Program-made: the position numbers and the translations under genes | NCBI GenBank assembly: GCA_030445875.1 | Contig: JASUSX010000030.1 | Coordinates: 1-12,541, forward strand | Direction: 5' to 3' | Length of the DNA: 12,541 nt | DNA from: Clostridia bacterium | Lineage (GTDB): Bacteria; Bacillota; DSM-521; Neomoorellales; Neomoorellaceae | Shown: positions 1 to 6,587 of the stretch, piece after piece | Layout of the letters: each line of letters begins with the position of its first letter | How positions within the stretch are numbered: the stretch's first letter is position 1 | Notes under the pieces: model-generated | The model's input: the letters and a program-made list of their open reading frames with translations, nothing else | The model's database searches: none | Told to the model about the DNA's origin: nothing

Positions 1-442
1 TTCCGAGTGCCTCACAGGAGACGTATACGGCTCTCTGCGTTGCGACAGCGGCGAACAGCTCCAGCAGGCTATGGTAAAGATTGAAGGGGAGGGCCGCGGG
101 GCTATACTCAAAATGCTCCAGGAGGGCCGGTGGATCGGGCTCCTCAACAAGATCAAGGCCTACAAGCTGCAGGAGGAAGGCAAAGATACCGTCGAAGCCA
201 ATGAAGCCCTGGGCTTCCCCCCCGACCTGCGCGATTACGGCATCGGCGCCCAGATCCTGGCCGACCTGGGCATACGCCAGATTCGTCTCTTGACCAACAA
301 CCCCAAAAAGATTGCCGGCCTGGAAGGCTATGGCCTGCAGGTTATTGAAAGGGTCCCCATTGAGATGTGCCCCAACCGGGTGAACAGGCGCTACCTGAAG
401 ACCAAAAAGGAAAAATTGGGGCACCTGTTGCAGATAAGTTGA
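1..442 (+). CDS. ribBA: RibBA C-terminal part (GTP cyclohydrolase II domain), 5' truncated by window edge
   Basis: Only the last 146 codons are present; the frame begins at base 2 and stops at 440-442. The residues form the GTP cyclohydrolase II domain, which opens the GTP ring in the first step of riboflavin synthesis. Visible family motifs are SECLTGD at the left edge, the KAYKLQ segment with its catalytic-type tyrosine, DTVEAN, the Asp and Arg of [20 protein letters not shown] and the terminal [10 protein letters not shown]. By comparison with E. coli RibA (recalled numbering), Tyr105, Asp126 and Arg128 are kept. The third zinc cysteine (Cys67 in RCDCG) is serine here (RCDSG, codon 47-49), and the QEGR neighbourhood reads [11 protein letters not shown] rather than YxRQEGRxIGL. 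Whether a DHBP synthase domain precedes it cannot be seen; RibBA is inferred because ribH follows 41 bases downstream. Cytosolic. Confidence 0.9.
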   Translation, partial: SECLTGDVYGSLRCDSGEQLQQAMVKIEGEGRGAILKMLQEGRWIGLLNKIKAYKLQEEGKDTVEANEALGFPPDLRDYGIGAQILADLGIRQIRLLTNNPKKIAGLEGYGLQVIERVPIEMCPNRVNRRYLKTKKEKLGHLLQIS

Positions 443-483
443 AAAAACGGGGTACCGAGCAACATTCTAACTGGAGGTGTCCT

Positions 484-957
484 TTGGCTATGCCCAACTA
501 TATTGAGGGCCAGTTGCAGGCCCGGGGGCTGAAATTCGGTATAGTCGTCAGCCGCTTCAACGAGTTCATCACCTCCCGGCTTCTAGCCGGGGCCCTGGAC
601 GCCCTGAACCGCCACGGTGCCGACCCGGCCGCCATTGATATTGCCTGGGTACCGGGGGCCTTTGAGATCCCCCTGGCGGCCCAGAAAATGGCAGCCCGTG
701 GTTACGACGCCGTCATCTGCCTGGGGGCAGTCATCCGCGGGGCCACGCCCCACTTCGAATATGTGGCCGCCGAGGTTACCAAGGGTATTGCCCAGGTGAG
801 CCTGAACAGCGGGATACCGGTAATCTACGGGCTGATAACTGCCGACACCATTGAGCAGGCCATCGAGCGGGCCGGTACCAAGGCGGGCAATAAAGGCTTT
901 GATGCCGCCGTGGCGGCCATGGAAATGGCCAACCTGTTCCAACAGCTGGCGGGGTAG
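484..957 (+). CDS. ribH: 6,7-dimethyl-8-ribityllumazine synthase
   Basis: Lumazine synthase condenses 5-amino-6-ribitylaminouracil with 3,4-dihydroxy-2-butanone 4-phosphate, the penultimate step of riboflavin synthesis, and usually assembles as a 60-mer or pentamer. Family motifs are all visible: the SRFNEFIT substrate-binding segment, [25 protein letters not shown] with the catalytic-type histidine, [11 protein letters not shown], and an AGNKGFDAA segment before the C terminus. The product is 157 residues from TTG at 484, or 155 from ATG at 490; both match the family length. TTG 484 is preferred because the GGAGG at 473-477 lies 6 bases upstream of it and 12 upstream of the ATG. The gene follows ribBA by 41 bases in the same direction, consistent with a rib operon whose ribD and ribE would lie to the left. 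Confidence 0.95.
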   Translation: MAMPNYIEGQLQARGLKFGIVVSRFNEFITSRLLAGALDALNRHGADPAAIDIAWVPGAFEIPLAAQKMAARGYDAVICLGAVIRGATPHFEYVAAEVTKGIAQVSLNSGIPVIYGLITADTIEQAIERAGTKAGNKGFDAAVAAMEMANLFQQLAG

Positions 958-967
958 GAGGGTCAGG

Positions 968-1531
968 ATGCGCGTAGGGATTATCAGCGATACCCATGGT
1001 GACGGCGCTGCCTGGGAAGAAGCCCTGGCCAACTGCTTCCAGGGGGTGGATATGATCATCCACGCCGGCGACGTCCTGTACCACGGACCCCGGAACCCCA
1101 TTGTTGCCGCCTATGCTCCCCGGGACCTGGCGGCGCTCCTGCAGAACTCCCCGGTACCTATCCTCATCGCCCGGGGCAATTGCGACGCCGAAGTGGATGC
1201 TATGGTCTTAAATATGCCCCTGCCGGAACAGGTGGTTATTCAGATGGGTAAACGCCGCCTGATAGCCCAGCATGGCCACCGCCTGGCTGGGGGCGAGGCC
1301 GAAGTCCTGGCGGCCCATTACCGGGCTGACCTGTGGATCAGCGGCCACACCCATGTGGCCCTGTTGACCGCCAGGGAGGGCCGCCTCTTTCTCAACCCGG
1401 GTAGCCCCAGTCTCCCCCACAGCGGCCCCCTGGGTAACCCCAAAACCGTGGCCCTGGCGGACGAAGACGGGGTGAGGATCCTGGCCCTGGGCAGCGGTGC
1501 TATCCTGCAAGAACTGCCCTGGCCGGAATAA
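968..1531 (+). CDS. YfcE/MJ0936-type metallophosphoesterase
   Basis: A 187-residue calcineurin-like metallophosphoesterase of the small YfcE/MJ0936 class, which in characterised members hydrolyses phosphodiesters with two bound metal ions; the natural substrate is unknown. The metal-ligand motifs appear in order: SDTHG near residue 8, HAGDV near 33, GNCD near 70, QHGH near 100, and GHTH near 125, followed by the typical LNPGSPS segment. ATG 968 is chosen because AGGAGG (956-961) sits 6 bases upstream, overlapping the ribH stop codon, which indicates co-transcription and probable translational coupling with ribH. No signal peptide or membrane segment is seen, so it is probably cytosolic. The link to riboflavin synthesis is positional only. 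Confidence 0.88.
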   Translation: MRVGIISDTHGDGAAWEEALANCFQGVDMIIHAGDVLYHGPRNPIVAAYAPRDLAALLQNSPVPILIARGNCDAEVDAMVLNMPLPEQVVIQMGKRRLIAQHGHRLAGGEAEVLAAHYRADLWISGHTHVALLTAREGRLFLNPGSPSLPHSGPLGNPKTVALADEDGVRILALGSGAILQELPWPE

Positions 1532-1548
1532 AAGGAAGGGGAAAAACT

Positions 1549-1577
1549 AAAACCCGGGGGTTTGCACCCCGGGTTTT
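1549..1577. terminator. Bidirectional intrinsic terminator between yfcE-like gene and rpmB
   Basis: A perfect 11-bp stem, AAAACCCGGGG (1549-1559) with CCCCGGGTTTT (1567-1577), and a 7-base loop. Flanking A and T tracts give a U-run on both strands, so it can end both converging genes. Confidence 0.85.
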
Positions 1578-1606
1578 ATATCAATGCTAGCTACACGTTG
1601 GCTGCG

Positions 1607-1795
1607 TTAAACGGCCCGCTGTACCTTGCCTGCCCGGAGACAACGGGTACATACGTAAACCTTTCTGGGCGTGCCATTGACGACGATTTTAACCCGCTGG
1701 AGATTGGGGGACCAGGTGCGTTTGGTCTTAATATTAGAGTGGCTGACCTGATTGCCGGTGGTGGTCTTTTTGCCACAGATACTGCAGATAGCCAT
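1607..1795 (-). CDS. rpmB: 50S ribosomal protein L28
   Basis: A 62-residue L28 of the large ribosomal subunit. It has the family signature of a GKKTTTGN segment, VSHSNIKTKRTW, NLQRV, and the C-terminal CTRCLRAGKV. Two cysteine pairs (CSIC near the start, CTRC near the end) make it the zinc-binding form of L28. ATG 1795 is chosen because it gives the usual MAIC start and has GAGGTG about 7 bases upstream; an in-frame GTG at 1804 lies inside that ribosome binding site. It is a single gene between oppositely oriented neighbours, with its own promoter (1828-1856) and the shared terminator at 1549-1577. Confidence 0.97.
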   Translation of the reverse strand: MAICSICGKKTTTGNQVSHSNIKTKRTWSPNLQRVKIVVNGTPRKVYVCTRCLRAGKVQRAV

Positions 1796-1827
1796 TTCCT
1801 TCACCTCGCTTTTTAACCCTAGGGGCT

Positions 1828-1856
1828 ATTTTACCAGAGAAAAGGATAGAAAGCAA
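1828..1856 (-). promoter_or_regulatory. Candidate sigma-A promoter for rpmB
   Basis: On the minus strand, TTGCTT (1856-1851), a 17-base spacer and TAAAAT (1833-1828). The -10 matches consensus at five of six positions and the -35 at three of six. It lies about 33 bases upstream of the rpmB start. Confidence 0.5.
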
Positions 1857-1929
1857 GGAAATAAATTTCACCGTGTCAGCAGGGAGTTGCTATTACCCGT
1901 GGAAAAATAATAACCAGGGGGTGAGGGGG

Positions 1930-2166
1930 ATGACGGAAGACAGCCGCCGCGTAGTCATTCCTTTCCAGATTACCGGGGAGCTGGCCATTATGGAGGTTTT
2001 ACAGGCCTATCCCCGGGTAAGGCCGGTGTTTCAACGCTATGGTATGGGCTGCCTGGAGTGTATGGGGGCCATGAATGAGACTATTGCCAGCGGCGCCCGC
2101 AGCCACGGCGTCAACCTGGAAGAACTGTTACGGGAACTAAATAAGGCTATCAGGGTTCAGGATTGA
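1930..2166 (+). CDS. DUF1858 redox-disulfide domain protein
   Basis: A 78-residue single-domain protein resembling DUF1858/TIGR03980, the redox-disulfide domain often found with hybrid-cluster proteins. It shows an ITGELAIMEVLQAYPRVRPVF helix-rich start and a GMGCLECMGA segment near residues 38-47 whose two cysteines form the CxxC-type pair typical of the family. The C-terminal half (SHGVNLEELLRELNKAI) is the usual helical end. ATG 1930 is preceded by a G-rich ribosome binding site (GGGGGTGAGGGGG). The gene ends 7 bases before recG, so the two are probably co-transcribed. No hybrid-cluster gene is nearby, so the partner and reaction are unknown. A weak extended -10 (TGCTATTAC, 1888-1896) could be its promoter. 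Confidence 0.8.
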   Translation: MTEDSRRVVIPFQITGELAIMEVLQAYPRVRPVFQRYGMGCLECMGAMNETIASGARSHGVNLEELLRELNKAIRVQD

Positions 2167-2173
2167 GGTTTCA

Positions 2174-4213
2174 ATGCTTGACAGGCCTGTAACGACTTTA
2201 AGGTACGTCGGTCCCCAGAAAGCGGCCCGGCTGCAGAGGCTGGGCATCCAGACCATTGGCGATTTACTCTTTTTCTTCCCCCGGCGTTACGAGGACCGGC
2301 GCCAGTTAAAGGAGCTGGCGGCGGTCAGGGCCGGGGAGACAGTTACCGTGCAGGCTACCATTAAAGCCTGGGAAGAAAAGGAGCTCCGGCCCCGCCTGCA
2401 CCTCTTCCGGGCCCTGATCCAGGGCCGGCAGGGGGCGGGCTACGCCCTGTGGTTTAACCAGCCCTTTATCAAACGCCAGCTCCCGCCAGGGGTGGAGGTA
2501 GTCCTCACCGGGAAGGTCAATTACCGCCAGGGGCCTGAGATCCAGGTTAGCGATTATGAAGCCCTGGGAACAGGCGATACCAGCCTGCACACCAGGCGGA
2601 TTGTACCTTTTTACCCCCTTACGGCTGGTCTGACCCAGCGCTGGTTGCGCCTGGTTATCCATCTGGCCCTGGAAGAGGTGCGGGAGAAACTGCCAGAGAT
2701 CCTGCCCCTATCCCTAATCCAGCGTTATCGCCTTTTACCCCGCTCCCAGGCCTTGCAGTACATCCATTTTCCTCCCGACCCCGGGGCCCTGCACCAGGCC
2801 CGGCGGCGCCTCAAATATGAAGAGCTGCTAATCTGGGAACTGGGGTTACACCTAAACCGCCGGCAGCGCCAGCAGGGCAGGGGGGGAATTGCCCATACCC
2901 CGGACAACAGCCTGGTGCAGCGGTTAATTGCCGCTTTGCCTTTCCGCCTGACCGGCGCCCAGGAGCGGGTGCTGGCCGAGATCCTGGCTGATATGGAGGC
3001 CCCGCGGCCCATGGCTCGCCTGCTCCAGGGGGATGTCGGTTCCGGCAAAACAGTTGTGGCGGCGGCAGCAATGGCCAAGGCTGTGGCGGGCGGCTGGCAG
3101 GCAGCCCTGATGGCCCCTACAGAGATCCTGGCCGAGCAGCACGGCCGGACCCTGCAAAGGGTCCTGACCCCGTTAAAGATACCGGTGGCCGTCCTGACTG
3201 GTAATACCCCCCGGTCCGGGAGGGAAACCATCCTGGCGGGCCTGGCCACCGGACAGTTACCCCTGGTGGTGGGGACCCACGCCCTGATCCAGGAGGGGGT
3301 AAATTTTAAGGCCCTGGGGCTCGTCGTTATTGACGAACAGCATCGTTTCGGCGTTGACCAGCGAGCCGCCCTCTTAATCAAGGGGGTGGAACCTGACCTG
3401 CTGGTCATGACGGCCACCCCTATCCCCCGCACCCTGGCCCTGGCCCTGTATGGCGACCTGGACGTATCCCTCCTGGACGAACTGCCGCCGGGGCGGCAGC
3501 CGGTAACCACTCTGGTTTTAACGGATAGGCAGCGGGCTAAGGCCTACCAGTTAATCCAGCGGGAGGTCCGGGCCGGCCACCAGGCCTATGTAATCTGTCC
3601 CTTAATTGACGCCAGCGAAAGCTTGGCCGCGGAGGCCGCCATTGGCATGGCTAAAAGGCTGCAGGAAGAGGTCTTTCCCGCCTACCCGGTGGGTCTGGTC
3701 CACGGGCGTCTGAAAGCCAGCGAAAAGGAAGAGGTCATGGACTCCTTCCGGCAAGGGAAAATCGCCATCCTGGTAGCGACGACGGTGGTTGAGGTAGGGG
3801 TTGATGTGCCCAATGCAACAGTAATGCTGATAGAAGGGGCGGAGCGGCTGGGCCTGGCCCAGTTGCACCAGCTGCGGGGCCGGGTGGGCCGCGGCACGGC
3901 ACCGGCGTTTTGCTTGCTGATAGCCGGGAACAGTCAGGCAGCCAGGGAACGACTGGCCGTCCTGGTTTCCAGCCAGGATGGTTTTGCTATCGCCGAAGCC
4001 GATCTCAAGTTCCGCGGGCCCGGGGAGTTCTTTGGTACCCGCCAGCACGGTTTACCCGAGTTCCGTCTGGCTACATTACCCGCGGACGCACGGGTCCTGG
4101 AGCAGGCCCGGCAGGATGCCCGCCAGATCTGCCAGGAAGGCCTCTGGCAACTGTCCCCTTACGGGGAGCTCTGCCAGGCGGCCCGGGAGAAGATAGCTGG
4201 TTTGCAATTTTAA
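2174..4213 (+). CDS. recG: ATP-dependent DNA helicase RecG
   Basis: A 679-residue RecG, the double-strand DNA translocase that remodels stalled replication forks and Holliday junctions. The N-terminal part carries the helix-hairpin-helix-like start (YVGPQKAARLQRLGI) and the wedge/OB domain at about residues 50-160. The superfamily 2 helicase motifs follow: GDVGSGKT Walker A at about 286-293, MAPTEILAEQH, GTHALIQ, DEQHRFG at about 387-393, TATPIPRT, VVEVGVDVPNAT and HQLRGRVGRG at about 565-574. The C-terminal GPGEFFGTRQHGLPEF segment is the RecG-specific TRG-like region. The length is normal (E. coli RecG is 693). ATG 2174 is the first plausible start, with GAGG 5-8 bases upstream overlapping the end of the DUF1858 gene. 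No frameshift or missing motif is seen. Confidence 0.98.
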   Translation: MLDRPVTTLRYVGPQKAARLQRLGIQTIGDLLFFFPRRYEDRRQLKELAAVRAGETVTVQATIKAWEEKELRPRLHLFRALIQGRQGAGYALWFNQPFIKRQLPPGVEVVLTGKVNYRQGPEIQVSDYEALGTGDTSLHTRRIVPFYPLTAGLTQRWLRLVIHLALEEVREKLPEILPLSLIQRYRLLPRSQALQYIHFPPDPGALHQARRRLKYEELLIWELGLHLNRRQRQQGRGGIAHTPDNSLVQRLIAALPFRLTGAQERVLAEILADMEAPRPMARLLQGDVGSGKTVVAAAAMAKAVAGGWQAALMAPTEILAEQHGRTLQRVLTPLKIPVAVLTGNTPRSGRETILAGLATGQLPLVVGTHALIQEGVNFKALGLVVIDEQHRFGVDQRAALLIKGVEPDLLVMTATPIPRTLALALYGDLDVSLLDELPPGRQPVTTLVLTDRQRAKAYQLIQREVRAGHQAYVICPLIDASESLAAEAAIGMAKRLQEEVFPAYPVGLVHGRLKASEKEEVMDSFRQGKIAILVATTVVEVGVDVPNATVMLIEGAERLGLAQLHQLRGRVGRGTAPAFCLLIAGNSQAARERLAVLVSSQDGFAIAEADLKFRGPGEFFGTRQHGLPEFRLATLPADARVLEQARQDARQICQEGLWQLSPYGELCQAAREKIAGLQF

Positions 4214-4246
4214 TTTTTGCTGACAAAAAATGCCCGCCAGGCAGGA

Positions 4247-4276
4247 GCATGTTTCAGATTTTTTTCAGCCACACTA
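4247..4276 (+). promoter_or_regulatory. Candidate sigma-G (forespore) promoter for the 4307 gene
   Basis: GCATG (4247-4251), an 18-base spacer, then CACACTA (4270-4276). The B. subtilis sigma-G consensus is about GHATR-N18-CATNHTA; one position differs (CAC for CAT). It ends 30 bases before the start codon. A very similar element precedes the adjacent SASP gene. Confidence 0.5.
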
Positions 4277-4306
4277 AGCTTAAAATAAGCGGCGAAGGTG
4301 GTTTTT

Positions 4307-4702
4307 ATGCAATTAGAAAAGGATGAACGCTCCCTGCTGGCCTATTTCCCAAGCAGCACTAAAGCCCAGGAAGCCATCAACGCCCTGCAGGCGGCGGGAA
4401 TTAAAGAAGCGCAGTTCGACCGGGTGGGCCGTTACGGCGCGCGCTACAACGACCAGTATAATAACCCCCTGGCCAACCAGGCCAATACCATTACCGGCCT
4501 GACCATTTACTCGGCCGACATTAACCCCCTGGTCAAGACCGATACCCGGGCTTTGTTAGCTGCCGATCCCGCGGTGAGTGGTGTTGGTTTGCAGGATTAC
4601 GGGGTGGCCGGGAACGAGGGTTTTCTGGTCACCGTCGTCACTACACCGGACCGGGTGGCCACGGCCCGGGAGATAATTGAGGCCCACGGTGGCCAACTCT
4701 AA
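4307..4702 (+). CDS. Unrecognised 131-residue protein, probably forespore-expressed
   Basis: I do not recognise a named family. The protein has an N-terminal segment reading LLAYFPSS followed by an amphipathic helix (KAQEAINALQAAGI), a tyrosine/asparagine-rich stretch near residues 42-55 (YGARYNDQYNN), and a C-terminal beta-strand plus helix (FLVTVVTTP, then REIIEAHGG). That beta-alpha-beta pattern loosely resembles small ferredoxin-fold stress proteins such as the YflT/17M type; this is inference only. There are no cysteines, no signal peptide and no membrane segment. ATG 4307 is chosen for its GAAGGTGG ribosome binding site 5-6 bases upstream; an in-frame GTG at 4298 lies within that site. 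A sigma-G-like promoter precedes it, a terminator follows, and a SASP gene is next, so a spore role is likely. Confidence 0.75.
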   Translation: MQLEKDERSLLAYFPSSTKAQEAINALQAAGIKEAQFDRVGRYGARYNDQYNNPLANQANTITGLTIYSADINPLVKTDTRALLAADPAVSGVGLQDYGVAGNEGFLVTVVTTPDRVATAREIIEAHGGQL

Positions 4703-4732
4703 AGACGCCCTGGGTGGGCGTTTTCCTTTTTT
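4702..4732 (+). terminator. Intrinsic terminator after the 131-residue protein gene
   Basis: Stem ACGCCC (4705-4710) with GGGCGT (4716-4721), loop TGGGT, extended by A-U and G-U pairs at the base, followed by a T-rich tract TTTTCCTTTTTT. It separates this gene from the SASP gene. Confidence 0.75.
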
Positions 4733-4772
4733 GTAGTATTAATGTAAAGTTTCGCTAGCCAAATTATACCGA

Positions 4773-4801
4773 GCATAAAAAAACATCCCCGGCTCATACT
4801 A
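4773..4801 (+). promoter_or_regulatory. Sigma-G (forespore) promoter for the SASP gene
   Basis: GCATA (4773-4777), a 17-base spacer and CATACTA (4795-4801). Both hexamer-like boxes match the B. subtilis sigma-G consensus (GHATR and CATNHTA) without mismatch; the spacer is one base shorter than the usual 18. It lies 32 bases before the SASP start. Confidence 0.7.
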
Positions 4802-4833
4802 AGACTGCACAACAACAAAGGAGGTGAAACTAA

Positions 4834-5217
4834 ATGCCGCGTGGAGGAAGAACCAACCGTCTGCTGATCCCTCAGGCCCGGGGCCAAATGGAGAGGTTCA
4901 AGCAAGAAGTAGCCACCGAACTGGGGATCTCCAATTATGACGGTTATCTGGGTGACCTGCCCTCCAAAGTCAACGGTTCTGTGGGAGGGCTGATGGTCAA
5001 AAAGATGATCGCTGCCTACGAGCAAACCCTGGGCAATCAAGCAGCTGGCGGCCTTGGTGGTGCTGACGTTGAACTGGGTGCCGCCCAGAACGTTACCGGT
5101 CGCATCAGCGGTCCCAACCCCGCTTTTACTGCCGGTGGCCAGAAGTTAAACATTAACGCTCAGCAGCTCAATGCCCAGTCGGGCGGTTTCACCCCCGGTA
5201 TGGGGCTAAATCAGTAA
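4834..5217 (+). CDS. Alpha/beta-type small acid-soluble spore protein with C-terminal extension
   Basis: Alpha/beta SASPs coat and protect DNA in the dormant forespore and are degraded to amino acids at germination. Residues 1-69 are the SASP core: NRLLIPQAR (8-16), the GPR cleavage region QEVATELG with expected cut after Glu25, and the KVNGSVGGLMVKKMI DNA-binding signature (45-59). Usual family members are about 60-75 residues. This one has 127, with a tail of about 58 residues rich in Gly, Ala, Asn and Gln (for example QLNAQSGGF) and lacking cysteine and tryptophan. A strong AGGAGGTGA precedes ATG 4834. It is a single-gene unit with a sigma-G promoter and its own terminator, facing gpr, whose product should cleave it. 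The tail's role is unknown. Confidence 0.9.
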   Translation: MPRGGRTNRLLIPQARGQMERFKQEVATELGISNYDGYLGDLPSKVNGSVGGLMVKKMIAAYEQTLGNQAAGGLGGADVELGAAQNVTGRISGPNPAFTAGGQKLNINAQQLNAQSGGFTPGMGLNQ

Positions 5218-5232
5218 CCCTTTGTCTGCCCG

Positions 5233-5262
5233 GGATGACGGGGTTAACCCGTCATCCTTTTT
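5233..5262 (+). terminator. Intrinsic terminator after SASP gene
   Basis: A perfect 10-bp stem, GGATGACGGG (5233-5242) with CCCGTCATCC (5248-5257), loop GTTAA, then TTTTT. The T-run overlaps the gpr stop codon (5263-5261). There is no T-run on the minus side, so it serves the SASP gene. Confidence 0.85.
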
Positions 5263-6238
5263 AATGCAGGGGCACAGCGGCCCTGGCCTGCAGCAGGGTG
5301 GTGTGCAGGGATTTATTTAAGGCATTGCCGATTACCCAGGCCAGGTTGTGGACCAGATCATCAACCTCCTTGGGGGTAACTGTCAGGTTGCCGCCAAAGG
5401 GAGCCAGGACGTTACGGGCCAGGTTCTGGGCCAGGGCCTGATTCCCTTGCAGGTTAACATTAGGAAAAGCCTGCTGCATTTGTTGCAGGGCTTCAAAGAT
5501 AATGACCCCGGCGTGGACCACGGTTGGGATGCCGATGGCGATAACGGGAACCCCCATGGTCTGCTGGTTAATACCTACGCGTTGATTGCCGACTCCGGAA
5601 CCCGGGCTAATACCGGTATCACTGATTTGGATGCTGCTCCCCACGCGTTGCAGGTCGCCAGCGGCCAGGGCATCAATAACTATCAGAACTCGGGGCTTAG
5701 TTTTTTCTACTACCCCGCGCAGGATTTCAGCCGTTTCGATACCGGTAGTACCCAGGACCCCGGGAGCCAGGGCGCTCACCGGGCGGGTGCCCGGCGGCAT
5801 ACTCTGGGGAACGTATTTTAATAAATGGCGGGTTACGGTAAACTGGTTAATAACCTTCGGCCCCAGGGAGTCCGGGGTTGCTTCCCAGTTGCCCAGGCCT
5901 ACCACCAGTACCGGGTCGGCTGGCCCGATATTCAGCTTCTGCAGTAAGAGGTTCAATCTCTGAGCCAGCAGGGTCCCGATTTCTTCATGGACAGGGGGAT
6001 TGTCGGAACGGAGGGCCGGGGCATCGATAGTTATGTACGTCCCCTGGGGCTTACCCATAGCCTGTTCGCCGGTGGCGTTCATAATGGTAATGGTGGTGAC
6101 TACGGCATTAGGAAACTGTTCCTTATCCTCCCTGACCCCAGGAACCTCCTGGCGGGTAGCCCCTCGTAAAAGGTCGTGGGCCTCTACGGCCAGGTCAAGG
6201 ATCACCCCGGTAAGCTGGTAGAATTCGGCGCGTTGCAA
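5261..6238 (-). CDS. gpr: Spore germination protease GPR
   Basis: GPR is the aspartic-type endopeptidase (family A25) that starts SASP degradation during germination; it is made as a zymogen that self-cleaves near its N terminus. Motifs seen are DLAVEAHDLL near the start, the PPVHEEIG segment, VVGLGNWEATPDSLGP, GTTGIETAEI, VIDALAA and QISDTGISPGSGVGNQR. The two aspartates in TPDSLGP and VIDALAA are 66 residues apart, the same spacing as recalled for B. megaterium Asp127 and Asp193. TTG 6238 is chosen because GGGGGGA lies 6 bases upstream, giving 325 residues; TTG 6253 is an alternative without a good ribosome binding site. The usual RTDLA near the processing site reads ILDLA here. A weak forespore-type promoter (GTATA at 6298-6294, then GGAAAACCTG) is possible. 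It faces the SASP gene. Confidence 0.93.
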   Translation of the reverse strand: MQRAEFYQLTGVILDLAVEAHDLLRGATRQEVPGVREDKEQFPNAVVTTITIMNATGEQAMGKPQGTYITIDAPALRSDNPPVHEEIGTLLAQRLNLLLQKLNIGPADPVLVVGLGNWEATPDSLGPKVINQFTVTRHLLKYVPQSMPPGTRPVSALAPGVLGTTGIETAEILRGVVEKTKPRVLIVIDALAAGDLQRVGSSIQISDTGISPGSGVGNQRVGINQQTMGVPVIAIGIPTVVHAGVIIFEALQQMQQAFPNVNLQGNQALAQNLARNVLAPFGGNLTVTPKEVDDLVHNLAWVIGNALNKSLHTTLLQARAAVPLH

Positions 6239-6358
6239 TCTTGTTCCCCCCAAACTTTAGGCCTGACTTCAGGTTTTCCCCAATCAGAAAAAATATACAT
6301 GCTAAGAGGAAAAGTTTCCTGGAGTGTTGAATATCTGCAGCAGAGGCAGGTGAGACTA

Positions 6359-6526
6359 GTGGAGGTTAAATGTAGCCTCTGTGGGCGTAGCGAGGAAATT
6401 ACCAAAGTACATAAAGATTACCGCCGCCTGGCACGGGATAAAAAGGCTGTCTATACCTGCGAGACCTGCCGCGCCCGGCTGCGCTACCAGGCTTTACAGA
6501 CCCAGAAAGAGGAAAAACCATTATAA
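6359..6526 (+). CDS. Small zinc-ribbon protein, DUF2197 (YlaI)-like
   Basis: A 55-residue basic protein with two cysteine pairs, CSLC near residue 5 and CETC near residue 36, spaced like a zinc ribbon. Between them lies a conserved-looking basic helix (TKVHKDYRRLARDKKAVY), and the C terminus is RLRYQALQTQK. This pattern resembles DUF2197/YlaI proteins of Firmicutes; function is unknown, with metal binding inferred from the cysteines. GTG 6359 is chosen because AGGTGA (6348-6353) is 5 bases upstream. ATG 6299 and GTG 6350 are in-frame alternatives that would add residues not expected for the family. It is divergent from gpr, separated by 120 bases that carry no other gene, and is followed by the selenoprotein promoter; no clear terminator lies between. 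Confidence 0.68.
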   Translation: MEVKCSLCGRSEEITKVHKDYRRLARDKKAVYTCETCRARLRYQALQTQKEEKPL

Positions 6527-6534
6527 ATAACTTA

Positions 6535-6563
6535 TTGACAGCGTAAAATAGATATAGTATAAT
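6535..6563 (+). promoter_or_regulatory. Consensus sigma-A promoter for the selenoprotein-trx-ferredoxin operon
   Basis: TTGACA (6535-6540), a 17-base spacer and TATAAT (6558-6563): both boxes match consensus exactly with optimal spacing. It lies 24 bases before the ATG at 6588, with AGGAGG at 6573-6578. It implies strong vegetative expression. Confidence 0.92.
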
Positions 6564-6587
6564 CCCATGCAGAGGAGGGGATAAAAT

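Noticed and set aside
2725..3510. Long minus-strand open frame inside recG
   Set aside because: It is an Arg/Ser/Pro-rich shadow of the recG coding strand with no supporting signals.
6267..6298. Forespore promoter for gpr (GTATA, 14-base spacer, GGAAAACCTG on minus strand)
   Set aside because: The spacer is shorter than expected for sigma-F and the -10 has a mismatch, so it is mentioned only as a possibility.
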